Below, one piece after another: positions 31,385 to 41,920 of a stretch of DNA of 64,000 nucleotides. The translations under genes and the position numbers were made by a program. Each line of letters begins with the position of its first letter. Position 1 is the stretch's first letter. The DNA comes from Sugiyamaella lignohabitans (lineage: Eukaryota; Ascomycota; Dipodascomycetes; Dipodascales; Trichomonascaceae): the NCBI RefSeq assembly GCF_001640025.1, contig NC_031673.1, positions 2,170,001-2,234,000 on the forward strand, written 5' to 3'. The notes under the pieces were generated by a model that saw only the letters and a list, made by a program, of their open reading frames with translations, ran no database searches and had not been told where the DNA came from.

Positions 31385-32928
31385 AGGTTGGCAGAACTGA
31401 ATTATATTCTTGTATGACAGTTTTCAGCTTTATTTGCGAATTATTTTCAAGTTCAGATCCCTCTGGATCTCCTCTGAGTCCCTCTGGGCCCCCTGCCTTT
31501 TGCAGCTCTGGACCCCTAGGACGGCCCCTCCTGCCGCGTCCTGGCTGATCTCGAACCCCGCCAGAACCACTACTCTGGCTAGACCGTTTTCCAGGTGGGG
31601 CCTTGGATTCAAGCCAATCTTCCGCCATTCCCTGCATGAGCTGTAGTTTAATTGATAACCCGCTCCATGCTCCTGATAAGCGTCAACGCTCTTATTACAT
31701 TATCATTTTAAGTATCGTATCCTATCATGTACCATGTACCATGTACCATATACTATATCATGTTGCTATAACATAGCATTTACCATACTATGGACTAGAG
31801 CACGTAACAATAAAGTCAGTGTACTAAAATAGGTTCTATAGAGTGATCTATTTAATGTAACATGCTAACATGCCTTACTGTACTATACCTTGTAAGGATG
31901 ACTCCATGTATCATGTATTAGATCTCATTTTCAAATGAGACGCAAAAATTGATTTATCTCTCCTGCTAGTACACAGCCGACTTACAAACTCTTTTTTCTA
32001 TACTCTACAATTCGGTACTATTTTTATTCAATACTGTACAAGTGTGTACGGTTCTGTAGGAATATGTATAAATCTGTAAACAATTACCGCTATACAATAA
32101 TAGTTCTACCTTACAAGTGCTGCGCTTGTTTGTAATCAATTGCTATTCCCAACGATTGTAGCTTGATTGCCGTGTGATTGTCGTTGTTGTCCTGCTTCTT
32201 TATCATTCTTTTGTTCCGTCTTTTCCCCTGTTTCCCCATATCCAGTTTCAGTCCCTGCTTTTTCTTTCAGCTCTAGACCCCGCCCGAAATAACGCTGACT
32301 ACTCACGCAGCAAGCGGGTTAATGCTTCGATGCACATCTGCCATGCCCAAGTCGTTCTAGGCCAAATTAGCTAATCTTGAAAACGGTCCAGACCCCGCCT
32401 GATGCATATTTGGTTCCGGTCCTTACCCTGTCGGCCGATAGATCTGCCAAGAGACATGTTCCAGACCCTTTTTTTTATTTTCTAATAACGACAAGTCCGC
32501 ACAACGGCGTTTTGTGGTCCCGGACCATAGACTGACATCTCCGGTATGCTCTCTTTCTCCGAGATAGCCTTTGTTTCATTGAAACCAGCGACCCCTTTCA
32601 TCCAGATCTCTTTATTTCCTTTGTCTACTTGTATTCAGAGCCTTCTGGTCTATAATTATCACCACAGTCCGGTCGCCCGAACGGTTCTCTTATCTAAATC
32701 ATTGAGGGGTCAAAGCAATATAGCCGACCATCAACAGTCTGGCACATGCCAGTGTCGCACATTTATAATCTCGACTCTACTCCCCCTCACACACTCCGTT
32801 CTGGACCCTGCTCACCCCTCCACCCGGTATGCGGCTGTACCAATCTGATAAGATCAGATCCCATCTCCCGATTAGGATACCCCTCTGAGGATTCTCCGAG
32901 CTGGCGGGTAGTCTCGGGGGACGGTTCT

Positions 32929-32988
32929 GCCTCCGGCGGCTGGGGCTCCGCCCCAGACCCCGTAGCTCCTCTCGCTGCGCTCGAGGAG
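32929..32988 (+). repeat. GC-rich element (type 1)
   Basis: Intact core and first module; ends CTCGAGGAG as in the copy at 31325, suggesting a sub-family. Confidence 0.92.
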
Positions 32989-33204
32989 TTTCGTGTGGTC
33001 CCTGGCAGGAGAGGCGGGGCGGGTTTTGTGGTTTTTTGGCCGAGTTTAGCGGTTTTCTTTCACATGCAATATCGTACTCTACTATAGATTGGCCGGTGAA
33101 CAGCTGTCGGTACCGCTGTGAGGCGTGCGATTGAGCCTCGTCTGATGTGACTCCACTGTCACCGAGGAACTGTTCACTTTTCGATTTCACTTTTAGCAGT
33201 TCGC

Positions 33205-33356
33205 AATTTCTCATGCTCCTAACTTGTCATGTTCTTAACTTCTCAGGTTCGTAAGTTGTTCGGTTGACAGTTTGAGGTTGACAGCTTCTCATGTTGTCAG
33301 TTTTTGGAGGTTGACTGCTTCTCATGTTCGTAAGTTCACAGTTTGGCAGCTTCTGA
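33205..33356. repeat. degenerate tandem repeats
   Basis: Recurring short units such as TTCTCATGTT, GTTCGTAAGTT and GTTGACAG alternate over about 150 bp. No perfect period. Confidence 0.6.
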
Positions 33357-33381
33357 GAGCAAGCCAGGAACCCCCTCGCAA

Positions 33382-33441
33382 CGACTCGAGCGCAGCGAGA
33401 GGAGCAGCGGGGTCTGGGGCGGAGCCCCAGCCGCCGGAGGC
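33382..33441 (-). repeat. GC-rich element (type 1)
   Basis: Intact reverse copy 28 bp beyond the stop codon of the PX-domain gene. Confidence 0.92.
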
Positions 33442-33468
33442 ACCACCCACGACCCGTAAGAACCCCGG

Positions 33469-33906
33469 TCAGGACATGACGAATTGTTTTACAGGAGGAC
33501 AGCTCATGAAGTGGGGATTGAGCAGGATGCAGAGGAGGAAGTACTCGAGGCGGCGACGGCGTTCTTCGAGAAATGACTCGCGGAACTTGGCAATGATACT
33601 TTTGGGCGGCAGTTCGGGGATCTCGGTGCTGTATTCGGGAAAATTGTTGATGAGCTGTCTACGGAGAGCATCGAACTCGCTGTACCGACGACAGCATTTG
33701 ATCTCTCCGCCAGCTATGGTCTCAATACGAATGAGCCAGGCCACGTATCCACCAGTCCTGGTTTTCCCCTGGATCACATCATAGCCCGTAATATACACGT
33801 TCTTGGCCCAAGCGTACGACGAGCTCTCGTCGTCCTGCTCGTCTATCAGCAAAATAGGCTCTGGAGGCACACTGGTCAGCTTCGGAGCTGGATTGTCATC
33901 GGCCAT
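33469..33906 (-). CDS. YPT35: PX-domain protein, Ypt35-like
   Basis: The 145-residue frame starts at the ATG at 33906. Near the N-terminus is VPPEPILLIDE, closely matching the Ypt35 segment that contains the PxP motif used to recruit the lipid-transfer protein Vps13. The PX domain follows (about 36-145) with CCRRYSEFDALRRQL (phosphoinositide-binding RRYSEF), the proline turn IPELPPKSI and the closing FLEERRRRLEYFLLCILLNP. Ypt35 recruits Vps13 to endosomes and vacuoles. The protein is shorter than S. cerevisiae Ypt35 (214) because the linker before the PX domain is compact. Two bases before the ATG lies a splice acceptor (ACTAACAGGTTTAG), so the ATG is at the start of an internal exon. SNX3/Grd19-type is the alternative, but the PxP motif favours Ypt35. 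Confidence 0.82.
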   Translation of the reverse strand: MADDNPAPKLTSVPPEPILLIDEQDDESSSYAWAKNVYITGYDVIQGKTRTGGYVAWLIRIETIAGGEIKCCRRYSEFDALRRQLINNFPEYSTEIPELPPKSIIAKFRESFLEERRRRLEYFLLCILLNPHFMSCPPVKQFVMS

Positions 33907-33908
33907 AT

Positions 33909-34127
33909 CTAAACCTGTTAGTACGGGGATGGGGGGAGTGCCTCCGGCGGCTGGGGCGCTGCCCCAGACCCCGTGGCTCCTGCTTCGCAGGAGATGGCTG
34001 GGATCGTGGACGGACCGACTCGAGCGGAGCGAGAGGAGCAGCGGGGTCTGGGGCAGCGCCCCAGCCGCCGGAGGCATCTGGGGACACAAATAAAGCCCAT
34101 TGAGGGTCGTGGGACGGGATCACGTAC
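33909..34127 (-). other. intron in the leader of the YPT35-like gene
   Basis: Donor GTACGT at 34127, branch ACTAAC and acceptor TAG ending at 33909 (219 nt). Most of it is an inverted pair of GC-rich elements. Confidence 0.7.
33940..34075. repeat. inverted pair of GC-rich elements in the YPT35-like leader intron
   Basis: Forward type 2 copy 33940-33993 and reverse type 1 copy 34016-34075. Confidence 0.93.
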
Positions 34128-34244
34128 CTGTAGAGAGTAGCAGAAGCCGTTTTCATGACAAATTGCTCGTAATTTGGGGGAGTAGGACTCGGATAGCAAG
34201 CCGGTGATGTTGAAACGGCAAGCTTGATCTTGGATCGGCGCCAT
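34128..34244 (-). other. upstream exon with 39-codon ATG frame (uORF or alternative start)
   Basis: From the ATG at 34244, 39 codons run to the GTACGT donor (MAPIQDQACRFNITGLL ... GFCYSLQ). After splicing, the frame does not match the PX protein and stops about ten codons later, overlapping the PX start. It may be an upstream regulatory ORF, or the exon may belong to another splice form. I recognise no family. Confidence 0.45.
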
Positions 34245-34488
34245 TATTGTGCATGAAAAACATGCTTGTAAAGGAGACTAGGTTACCCGGCCGCTGAGAT
34301 GGTGAAGAGATGCAAAGGGCTGAATGGGATGTGAAGATCAGGTCTGCTTCGTGAGATTAGAATCCCGACGTGATTGAATTTTGTCAGAAAAACAAGTTGG
34401 TGGTATTTGGTGTTTGGTCTTTTTTAAGGGCGTGTTTAGAAGAGTTTCATAGGGAAACAGACAACTGCTCAGAAGAGAGATTCCAGAC

Positions 34489-36669
34489 ATGCTTAGATCA
34501 CTTGGCAGACTGAGGAGGACGCCGGCTGGATCCAGTGGCGGTGGGTTCGGACTTAACAGTGGCATTAGCAGTAGCAGCAGAATCAACTGGTCAGTGGCTG
34601 CTAGTTCAGGATCCAGATTCAGACTGTTCAGTAGTAGAAATTCAGTTTGTTTTGCGGAAAATAAAGAACCAAAGAAATCCAAGCCGGGTCAGTCGAAACC
34701 GCCTCTGTTTGAATTTTATATTGATACGAGGAAGAAAGCAGGTGACGCTAAGGAAAATAAGCAACAGAAACCTGGCGGAGGTGGTCCTGGAAAGCCAGAA
34801 TGGAGAAGTGTTGCCATTGCAGTGGGAGGTGCACTTATTACATCGGTAGTTGTATTCAATCTGTTTGGCTCGGCTTTGGCTGGCAAGAACATGTCATGGG
34901 AAGAATTCCGGGCTGAATATCTTGATCGCGGTTTGGTAACAAGAATGTATCTTGTAAACAAGTCGAAAGCCCGTGCTGTACTAAGTACAGGTGAGGTTGT
35001 CAATTTTACAGTTGGAAGTGCTGATATCTTTGATCGTAAATTAGACGCTGCTCAAGACGAACTAGGAATTTCGCTCGACGAGAGAATCCCCGTATCATAT
35101 GTTCATGAGACAAATTATACAAATGCATTACTGGCAGTTCTTCCTACAGTCATTCTTATTGGTGGTATTTACTACTTGACCAAGAAATCGCTTGCTGGCA
35201 GTGGTGCTGGTGGAGGTATTTTCAATGTGGGTAAAAGCACTGCCAAGAGATTCAACCAAGAAAGCGATGTCAAAGTCAAGTTTTCAGATGTTGCCGGTGC
35301 TGACGAGGCTAAAGAGGAGATTATGGAGTTTGTCAGTTTCTTAAAAGAGCCTGCCAAGTATGAGAAGTTAGGAGCCAAGATCCCTCGAGGTGCCGTGTTG
35401 TCTGGTCCTCCTGGTACTGGTAAGACTCTTCTTGCCAAAGCTACAGCTGGTGAGGCAGGTGTACCATTTTTCTCGGTGTCGGGATCTGAATTTGTTGAAA
35501 TGTTTGTTGGAGTTGGTGCTAGTCGAGTGCGTGATCTATTTGCTACTGCTCGGAAAGAGGCTCCCAGTATTGTATTTATAGACGAGATTGATGCTATTGG
35601 ACGAGCTCGTAGTCAAGGAGGGTCTTTTGGGGGTGGTCATGATGAAAGAGAAGCTACTCTTAACCAGATTTTGGTTGAAATGGACGGGTTTGCTTCTGAC
35701 GACCATGTAGTTGTACTTGCTGGTACTAACCGACCCGACATTCTTGACAAAGCTTTATTAAGACCAGGTCGATTCGACCGTCATGTAGTGGTTGACCGAC
35801 CTGACGTTTCGGGAAGAAAAAACATCTATCTTGTTTATTTGAAAAAAGTCAAGACAACACTTGATTTGGATGTTCTTGCCGGCCGACTGGCTGCACTTAC
35901 CCCCGGGTTTGCTGGTGCCGATATTGCCAACTGTGTGAATGAAGCAGCACTTATTGCTGCTCGTAAAGATAAGCATCAGATTGATCTGGTCGATTTTGAG
36001 CAGGCTATTGAGCGCATTTCACATGGTCTTGAGAAGAAATCGAAGATCTTGTCGCCTGAAGAGCGTCGGTCGATTGCGTACCACGAAGCAGGCCATGCTA
36101 TTTGTGGCTGGTTCTTGGAGCACACCGATCCGTTTTTGAAAGTGACGATTGTTCCACGAGGCCAAGCTCTTGGATATGCCAAGTACCTTCCTAACGACGT
36201 TCCTCTGCCCAATAACCTCGAACTTTCGGACCGGATGGTCATGGCGCTGGGAGGCCGGGTATCAGAAGAGCTGCATTTTGAGTCGACCTCGTCTGGCGCG
36301 TCGTCAGATTTCCAAAAAGTGACGGAAATCGCCACTAACATGGTCATGACCTGGGGCATGTCGAACAAGATCGGCTGGCTCAACTTCGAGCAAGACGGCG
36401 AGTACTATACCAAACCGTTTTCCGACCATACAGCCAAAGTCATTGACGAAGAGGTCCGTCGCATCGTCAACGAAGCATACGAGCGCTGTAGAGCGCTGTT
36501 GCAGTCGAGGAAGAAGGAAATCGGGCTCATTGCCGAAGAGCTGCTCGAAAAAGAAGTCCTCAACCGCGAAGACATGATCCGTCTTCTCGGCAAACGGCCC
36601 TTCGAAGACTCCAACGCCGAAATGAAATACCTCGACGACGACCCCACCATCGCCCCGAGGGCCATTTAA
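34489..36669 (+). CDS. AFG3: mitochondrial m-AAA protease subunit, Afg3-like
   Basis: 726 residues. A basic, serine-rich presequence covers about 1-55; two membrane segments lie at about 107-127 and 214-231 with the intermembrane domain between them. The AAA domain has Walker A GPPGTGKT (306-313), Walker B IVFIDEID (361-368) and arginine fingers in RPGRFDRH. The M41 zinc-protease motif is HEAGH (532-536). The C-terminus [11 protein letters not shown] resembles Afg3 more than Yta12 (LLGPRPF). The complex degrades misfolded inner-membrane proteins and processes the mitoribosomal protein bL32m. A glycine usual in RGQGALGYA is missing here (RGQALGYA). The gene is divergent from the YPT35-like gene. 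Assignment to Afg3 rather than Yta12 is moderately sure. Confidence 0.92.
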   Translation: MLRSLGRLRRTPAGSSGGGFGLNSGISSSSRINWSVAASSGSRFRLFSSRNSVCFAENKEPKKSKPGQSKPPLFEFYIDTRKKAGDAKENKQQKPGGGGPGKPEWRSVAIAVGGALITSVVVFNLFGSALAGKNMSWEEFRAEYLDRGLVTRMYLVNKSKARAVLSTGEVVNFTVGSADIFDRKLDAAQDELGISLDERIPVSYVHETNYTNALLAVLPTVILIGGIYYLTKKSLAGSGAGGGIFNVGKSTAKRFNQESDVKVKFSDVAGADEAKEEIMEFVSFLKEPAKYEKLGAKIPRGAVLSGPPGTGKTLLAKATAGEAGVPFFSVSGSEFVEMFVGVGASRVRDLFATARKEAPSIVFIDEIDAIGRARSQGGSFGGGHDEREATLNQILVEMDGFASDDHVVVLAGTNRPDILDKALLRPGRFDRHVVVDRPDVSGRKNIYLVYLKKVKTTLDLDVLAGRLAALTPGFAGADIANCVNEAALIAARKDKHQIDLVDFEQAIERISHGLEKKSKILSPEERRSIAYHEAGHAICGWFLEHTDPFLKVTIVPRGQALGYAKYLPNDVPLPNNLELSDRMVMALGGRVSEELHFESTSSGASSDFQKVTEIATNMVMTWGMSNKIGWLNFEQDGEYYTKPFSDHTAKVIDEEVRRIVNEAYERCRALLQSRKKEIGLIAEELLEKEVLNREDMIRLLGKRPFEDSNAEMKYLDDDPTIAPRAI

Positions 36670-36710
36670 CCTGTACATAATACACAATCTGCTGTTTATT
36701 GGAGGGTGCT

Positions 36711-36936
36711 GCCTCCGGCGGCTGGGGCTCCGCCCCAGACCCTGGTTGCTCCTCTCGCTCCGCTCGAGTCGTTTTTCCCCAGGGAAGGAGCGGTCAATTG
36801 CCCCGAAAACAGCCCCAGGGACTCAAATGTCGCCCGCCGAGCTCCTCACCGCCACGCGGCCACACCCCTGACGCCCCGACTCGAGCGTAGCGAGAGGAGC
36901 AGCGGGGTCTGGGGCGGAGCCCCAGCCGCCGGAGGC
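36711..36936. repeat. inverted pair of GC-rich elements
   Basis: Forward copy 36711-36771 and reverse copy 36877-36936, starting 42 bp after the AFG3 stop codon. Confidence 0.92.
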
Positions 36937-37765
36937 ACACCCCCTGAATCCCCCCTGATCGACAGTGAATGCGCCGATGTCGGCAACGGGTGAAGCCGTA
37001 GGAGTCTGCCGGAGTGCCCCGTCGTGATGGTTGCGCCATAGGAGCGTGTGCCTCGGCAAGGGTGGGTGGTCGTTTTTCAGGGAAAAAAGCGGTCGGTCAT
37101 TAGTGGACTGATTTTTGTGGGCCTGGGGAGTGCAATTGAGACCCGGGTTGGTCGGTGGAGGTATCGGGTCGCTGGGAGGAGAGACGGGTTGAAACTGGCG
37201 GAGGTGGGTGTGGATGATACCGGCTGAAATGGAGGTGGTGGTCCCTAACCCGAGGTGAAAAATGACCCCACATGGGAGGCATCGCTGAGGCCGTGTGCAG
37301 CGGCTAATGGGTAAATCGACCGAGGACCCAGTTGGCCCGGGGTGTTTTTGGTAGTGCTTTGAAACATGTGATTTTTATTTTGTCCCATGAACTGCACTTT
37401 TGACCCGATTCAATTTGTCCGAAAATCCGGAATAATTGGCCATCTGGTGGGGTGGATACGGGGTAGATACTGCCACCGCTAACAGAAGCAGGGTGTATTA
37501 GTACCCCTCCATAGGGCCCCACTCGCGGCTGTAAGTGGACTCCACAGTGTGCGTTGGAGGTGCATATATTTACTCATAGCATCGTAGAAGAACGGGAGCT
37601 ATTGGCGAGCGTGTTAACCCTACCCCGCCTCAATGTATATAAGTCCTTAAGTACCCCTCAATTTTTCACGGCAGGCTTTTTGATCAAGTACCAAATTGCA
37701 CCAAGGGCTGGTTAGGGAATTGGAATTTTTTCTTCATATCAATTGAACGAATTAGTATAAAAAAA
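36937..37765. other. AAT1 upstream region
   Basis: About 0.8 kb with no supported gene. The last 150 bp look like a promoter (TATA box and CCCCT motifs). Confidence 0.5.
37636..37658 (+). promoter_or_regulatory. TATA box and STRE-like CCCCT before AAT1
   Basis: TATATAAG at 37636-37643 and CCCCT at 37654-37658, about 110-130 bp before the ATG at 37766. Confidence 0.5.
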
Positions 37766-39046
37766 ATGTTGTCACGCTCTGCTCTTAGAACCACGTCTCG
37801 TTTCTCGGTCAAGCGCCAAACTCTGGCTTTGGCCGCTGCTCGTCAGTCCACTTGGGCTCATGTCCAACAAGGTCCTCCAGACGCCATTCTCGGTATCACT
37901 GAGGCTTTTAAGAAGGATTCTTTTGACCAAAAGATCAATCTCGGTGTTGGTGCTTACCGTGATGATAAGGGAAAACCATATGTTCTGCCGTCTGTTCGTG
38001 CTGCTGAAAAGGCCATTGTCGACAAGAACCTTGATAAAGAATACGCCGGTATCACTGGTGTGCCAGCTTTCACAGCCGCTGCCGCTGAATTGGCTTATGG
38101 TGAGTCGTCTGCTCCTCTTTTGGAGAACAGAATCGCCATTTCTCAAACCATTTCTGGTACTGGTGCTTTAAGACTTGGTGCTGCTTTCTTGGAGAGATTC
38201 TTGCCTAGCAAGGAGATTTATCTTCCTAGTCCATCATGGGCCAACCATGCTGCTGTTTTCAAAGACGCTGGTATGACTCCTAAACAATACAAGTACTACA
38301 ACAAGGAGACCATTTCTCTTGATTTTGACGGATTGGTATCTGATCTTGAATCCATTCCTCAAGGAAGTGCTGTTCTTCTTCACGCCTGTGCTCACAACCC
38401 TACTGGAGTTGACCCTACTCCTGAACAATGGAGAAAGCTTTCTGAGATCTTCAAGGCCAGAAAATTGTTCCCTTTCTTCGACATGGCTTATCAAGGATTT
38501 GCTTCTGGTGATATTGCCAAGGACGCTTATGCTGTTCGTTACTTTGTCGAGCAAGGTCATCAAGTGGCTCTTTGCCAATCTTTCGCCAAGAACATGGGTC
38601 TTTACGGTGAACGTGTTGGTGCATTCTCTCTTGTGACCGAGTCTCCCGAAGAAAAGGCCCGTGTTGACTCACAACTCAAGATCCTCATCCGACCCATCTA
38701 CTCCAACCCTCCTATCCACGGAGCCAGAATCGCTGCCGAGATTCTCACCAACTCGGCTCTCAAGGCCCAATGGCTTCAAGAAGTCAAGGATATGGCCGAC
38801 CGTATGATCTCCATGCGTCACCTTCTCAAGAAACACCTCGAAGAGCTCGGTTCCAAGAAGGACTGGTCCCACGTCACCTCGCAAATCGGCATGTTCTGCT
38901 ACACCGGTCTCTCTGGCGAGCAAGTCGACCGTCTTGCTAAGGAATTCTCCGTCTATGGTACCCGCGACGGCCGTATCTCCATTTCCGGAATCACCTCTGG
39001 CAACGTCAAGCGTCTCGCCGAGGCCATCCACGAGGTCTCTAAATAA
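37766..39046 (+). CDS. AAT1: aspartate aminotransferase, mitochondrial
   Basis: 426 residues beginning with a basic, Ser/Arg/Ala-rich presequence ([18 protein letters not shown]). Class I aminotransferase fold. The PLP lysine is K275 in [14 protein letters not shown]; the cofactor-contacting stretches [12 protein letters not shown] (N-P-T-G) and [12 protein letters not shown] are conserved, and the substrate-binding arginine lies in the C-terminal GRISISG region. It interconverts aspartate plus 2-oxoglutarate and oxaloacetate plus glutamate, feeding the malate-aspartate shuttle. Codon use is highly biased, so expression is probably strong. Followed 57 bp downstream by a GC-rich element pair. 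Confidence 0.96.
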   Translation: MLSRSALRTTSRFSVKRQTLALAAARQSTWAHVQQGPPDAILGITEAFKKDSFDQKINLGVGAYRDDKGKPYVLPSVRAAEKAIVDKNLDKEYAGITGVPAFTAAAAELAYGESSAPLLENRIAISQTISGTGALRLGAAFLERFLPSKEIYLPSPSWANHAAVFKDAGMTPKQYKYYNKETISLDFDGLVSDLESIPQGSAVLLHACAHNPTGVDPTPEQWRKLSEIFKARKLFPFFDMAYQGFASGDIAKDAYAVRYFVEQGHQVALCQSFAKNMGLYGERVGAFSLVTESPEEKARVDSQLKILIRPIYSNPPIHGARIAAEILTNSALKAQWLQEVKDMADRMISMRHLLKKHLEELGSKKDWSHVTSQIGMFCYTGLSGEQVDRLAKEFSVYGTRDGRISISGITSGNVKRLAEAIHEVSK

Positions 39047-39103
39047 ACCCCAGGACCCGGTTCCTAATAGATTACGATTCACGAATTTTGGGGGTGGGGT
39101 GCT

Positions 39104-39240
39104 GCCTCCGGCGGCTGGGGCGCTGCCCCAGACCCCGTGGCTCCTGCTTCGCAGGAGAAACTCCGGGATCCCAGCACAACCGACTCGAGCGAAGCGAGAG
39201 GAGCAGCGGGGTCTGGGGCGGAGCCCCAGCCGCCGGAGGC
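39104..39240. repeat. inverted pair of GC-rich elements
   Basis: Forward type 2 copy 39104-39157 and reverse type 1 copy 39181-39240, only 23 bp apart. Confidence 0.93.
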
Positions 39241-39653
39241 ATTTGTCTCCAGGGGTAATTGGTTCGCCAGAACGGGGTCCACCCTAACCGCAATCAAGGC
39301 GTGCTGACATGCGGATGTCGCCCGCTTAAGAGGACACCCTTGCCCCAGAGAAAATTAGGTGATTTGAGCATGGCCGGTTGTCAGCAGCGAGTCTCTGATT
39401 GATCTAAGCTGGGTAGTATTATTCGGTTGCTTGTTGCGAATTAGACTTGTGGTTCGCGCTGAATTGAGAAGGTGTGGTTGATTGTGTTTGAGTTGCCATT
39501 CGCCGTTCTCGTATTTTTACTAAAAAATTGCATTTGGTTTCCCCCCGGCATCTGATTTGTTAGTTTCGTCCTCAGTACTTACCGGTTCATCTTCCGTTTC
39601 CAGGAGTCGGTTTTTTTTTTTGCATTGAGCATAGCATATTTTTGATCTGGGTT
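39241..39653. other. intergenic AAT1 / mS38
   Basis: About 0.4 kb without a supported feature; a T-run precedes the mS38 start. Confidence 0.5.
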
Positions 39654-40682
39654 ATGCTCTCGAGATTCGTAAGACCTACAGGGTCTGCTTTGAGAGCTGC
39701 TAGTTCCCTGGCCTGTCCAGTCAGCGCCAATGCTTTCCATGTCCTGTCATCAGCCTCTGGCGATGCTGTGTTGACTTGTAACAAACCCAAAAGAAGAAGC
39801 AATAGTAGCAGCAGCAAAGCTCTAGGTAAAAAGAATGGTTCTGATAACTCGGGTTCCAGCACAAACTCGAAAGACAGCGCAAAAGCTACTGACTCGGAGT
39901 CCGCTTCGGACTTGTCCAGCACCTCCAGTTCGTCATTCCCCTTCTCGAATCTGTCAGAAAAACAGTTTCAACAATGGGCAGATGAAATCCGCGAGTCGGA
40001 GCTTCCTGTGCAGGCCTTTTTTGCCAGACACCGTCCTTTACTAGTTATGGATACTGCTGATGTAAACGCTAGTCGCCAGTTTGCAGACGAGTCTCGTTAT
40101 GTACCTGTCTGGAGTCCACGAACCAACTTGTTCGAGGTTCAACAATCCAATGGCGGTCACTATGGCGAGAATAGTGGTGTTAGTGGAGTTTCGTCGCTAA
40201 TTCCAATGAAGGTTGCTAAACAATTGGGTCCTTTTAATATTGAGCATGTCGACGATCCATTAACTCGTTCATTATCTGGCATGACTTTAAATTCCCAAGG
40301 AATGCCCAATAATAAGCGTAATAATACGCCTAATATGGTCACTGGTTGTACCGTCCTCAATTTAAAAGATGGTGATAAGCACAGCCCGGAAACTACTACT
40401 GTCATTTTCGCCCGTACTACTAACGACGAGTCACCTCTGCAGACGGTGATTTCTTTCCTTAATAACAATGCTCCCGAATCATATGCCACAACTGAGATTT
40501 CCAGTTCGTCGCTAGCCAATTTCGGACTTACTGGTGGCATGCTTGACATCACTGATGCCGACGTCACCACCGACATCAGCGCTACCTCGGTCAAGAGAAA
40601 GAGGAAGCTGAAAATGAACAGACACAAATACAAGAAGAGAATAAAGGCCCAACGGAGTCTGAAAAAGCGTCTTGGCAAATAA
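39654..40682 (+). CDS. COX24: mitochondrial small ribosomal subunit protein mS38 (Cox24/Qri5)
   Basis: 342 residues from the ATG at 39654; the frame is open four codons upstream only to a TTG. An Arg/Ser/Ala-rich presequence is followed by a low-complexity serine region and a poorly conserved middle. The last 31 residues (SVKRKRKLKMNRHKYKKR ... LGK) are the conserved Cox24/AURKAIP1 domain that binds mitoribosomal RNA at the small-subunit decoding region. In yeast, Cox24/mS38 is needed for translation of COX1, COX2 and COX3 mRNAs. The middle part is much longer than in S. cerevisiae Qri5, and I see no known domain in it. Confidence 0.85.
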   Translation: MLSRFVRPTGSALRAASSLACPVSANAFHVLSSASGDAVLTCNKPKRRSNSSSSKALGKKNGSDNSGSSTNSKDSAKATDSESASDLSSTSSSSFPFSNLSEKQFQQWADEIRESELPVQAFFARHRPLLVMDTADVNASRQFADESRYVPVWSPRTNLFEVQQSNGGHYGENSGVSGVSSLIPMKVAKQLGPFNIEHVDDPLTRSLSGMTLNSQGMPNNKRNNTPNMVTGCTVLNLKDGDKHSPETTTVIFARTTNDESPLQTVISFLNNNAPESYATTEISSSSLANFGLTGGMLDITDADVTTDISATSVKRKRKLKMNRHKYKKRIKAQRSLKKRLGK

Positions 40683-41920
40683 TCGTGCTGGCCTGTCAGC
40701 ATCCTTGTATATAATAACACACTATTACACACTATTGTCGTCGAATGTGGGCGGATTCAAGTGTCGCCGGAGGTTGGGCGAAGCTCAAACCCGACAGCTC
40801 CTTTTGCTTATTTTGCCAGAGGCTTTTGGATATTGTGGACAGTACTAAACAGAAATAATTTTCCTGTTATTGGAGGCATGTGAACCGACGGAACTTAGGC
40901 CGTGAATGATGCTGATTCTCTCTTTCATGTCAAGTTTTATTCTCTTTCCTACTCAATCCACAGGAAGGGCGCTGCCTCCGGCGGCTGGGGCTCAGCCCCA
41001 GACCCCATGGCTCCTCTCGCTTCGCTCGAGTCGTTGCGTTGACGGTGGTTGACAAGTCCAGTTGAAACCTCCAATTCAAGCTTACCTAATCTATTAGTCA
41101 CAAATTCAACTCGACTGAACCACGATATATTTCTTTCTTCTGCTGCAAAGAGGAAGTAAAATTGACAACAAAGACTGTATACTTTTTCGACTCTTCTATC
41201 TCAAATTCAAATGTCGAGATAAGATAAACAATGGCCTGGCGTTCGTCACAACCATACGTACTCTGACAGCTAGATTGTCCTGTACAAAATTATTATTAAA
41301 CGTATTCGACCCATTTCTTTATACCTTTTATCAAAATCTTGTTTCAAACACAAGACTCAAAAAGATGACCTAGTGGAAGCTATCTCAGCTACGAATGGAT
41401 AAACCCATCTTCACATCACCCCTGAATATCTGCACCTGCATATATAATATGCAAGCAGATATCAGCAGCCGTATGATGTTTCAGGCGTGGTAGGTTACAT
41501 CAACTGTGTGTATGACTTGAAATCTGAGTATAATCAGACAACTCGAGCTGAACAAAGGAGGTTTAAAATCCACAATTAATAACTCGCCTGAATTGTCAAG
41601 TGGCTGAGATCTTAGAGGGCAATTGCTAGCTGGAAAAGAAGCCAAGCAACCGCTTCCTGCCACCTCATTCACGGCGAGACGCGACTGTCTACTCAAGCCC
41701 CTGAGTCCTGCTCTCTATTAACTCCTACAGCTATTGACAACTGACACTTCATTACCAACTGACGTCGTCAATGATAGCCTTTGATTTGTAAAGTGGCAAC
41801 TGCTGGCAATTAATTGATCTTGCAATTTTTGGTATCATCGCGGCTATTATTCATCTTACATTATTGTGAATAGCATCATATCTGTCTTAATCTCGCAGGC
41901 CATTTGATTGGTAAACAAAA
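40683..41920. other. intergenic mS38 / RabGAP
   Basis: About 1.2 kb. It holds one intact GC-rich element, a strongly decayed one near 40763-40800 (CGCCGGAGG ... GGGCGAAGCTC), and AT-rich promoter sequence. No gene seen. Confidence 0.5.
40974..41033 (+). repeat. GC-rich element (type 1)
   Basis: Intact forward copy, core loop TCA, ending CTCGAGTCG. Confidence 0.92.

Larger units (their letters stand above)
30752..33468. other. gene-poor 2.7 kb region with GC elements
   Basis: Holds the TRR1 promoter (TTATATAAAG in minus orientation near 30921-30930) and a GC-rich block at about 31010-31260. A G/P/R-rich orphan frame spans 31344-31637. AT-rich sequence at 31640-32150 includes three tandem CATGTAC units at 31726-31746. 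Further right are three GC-rich elements and degenerate repeats. No conserved gene is recognised. Confidence 0.5.

Noticed and set aside
31726..31746. Tandem CATGTAC units as telomere or LTR signal
   Set aside because: Only three units, no further structure, and no retrotransposon coding region nearby.
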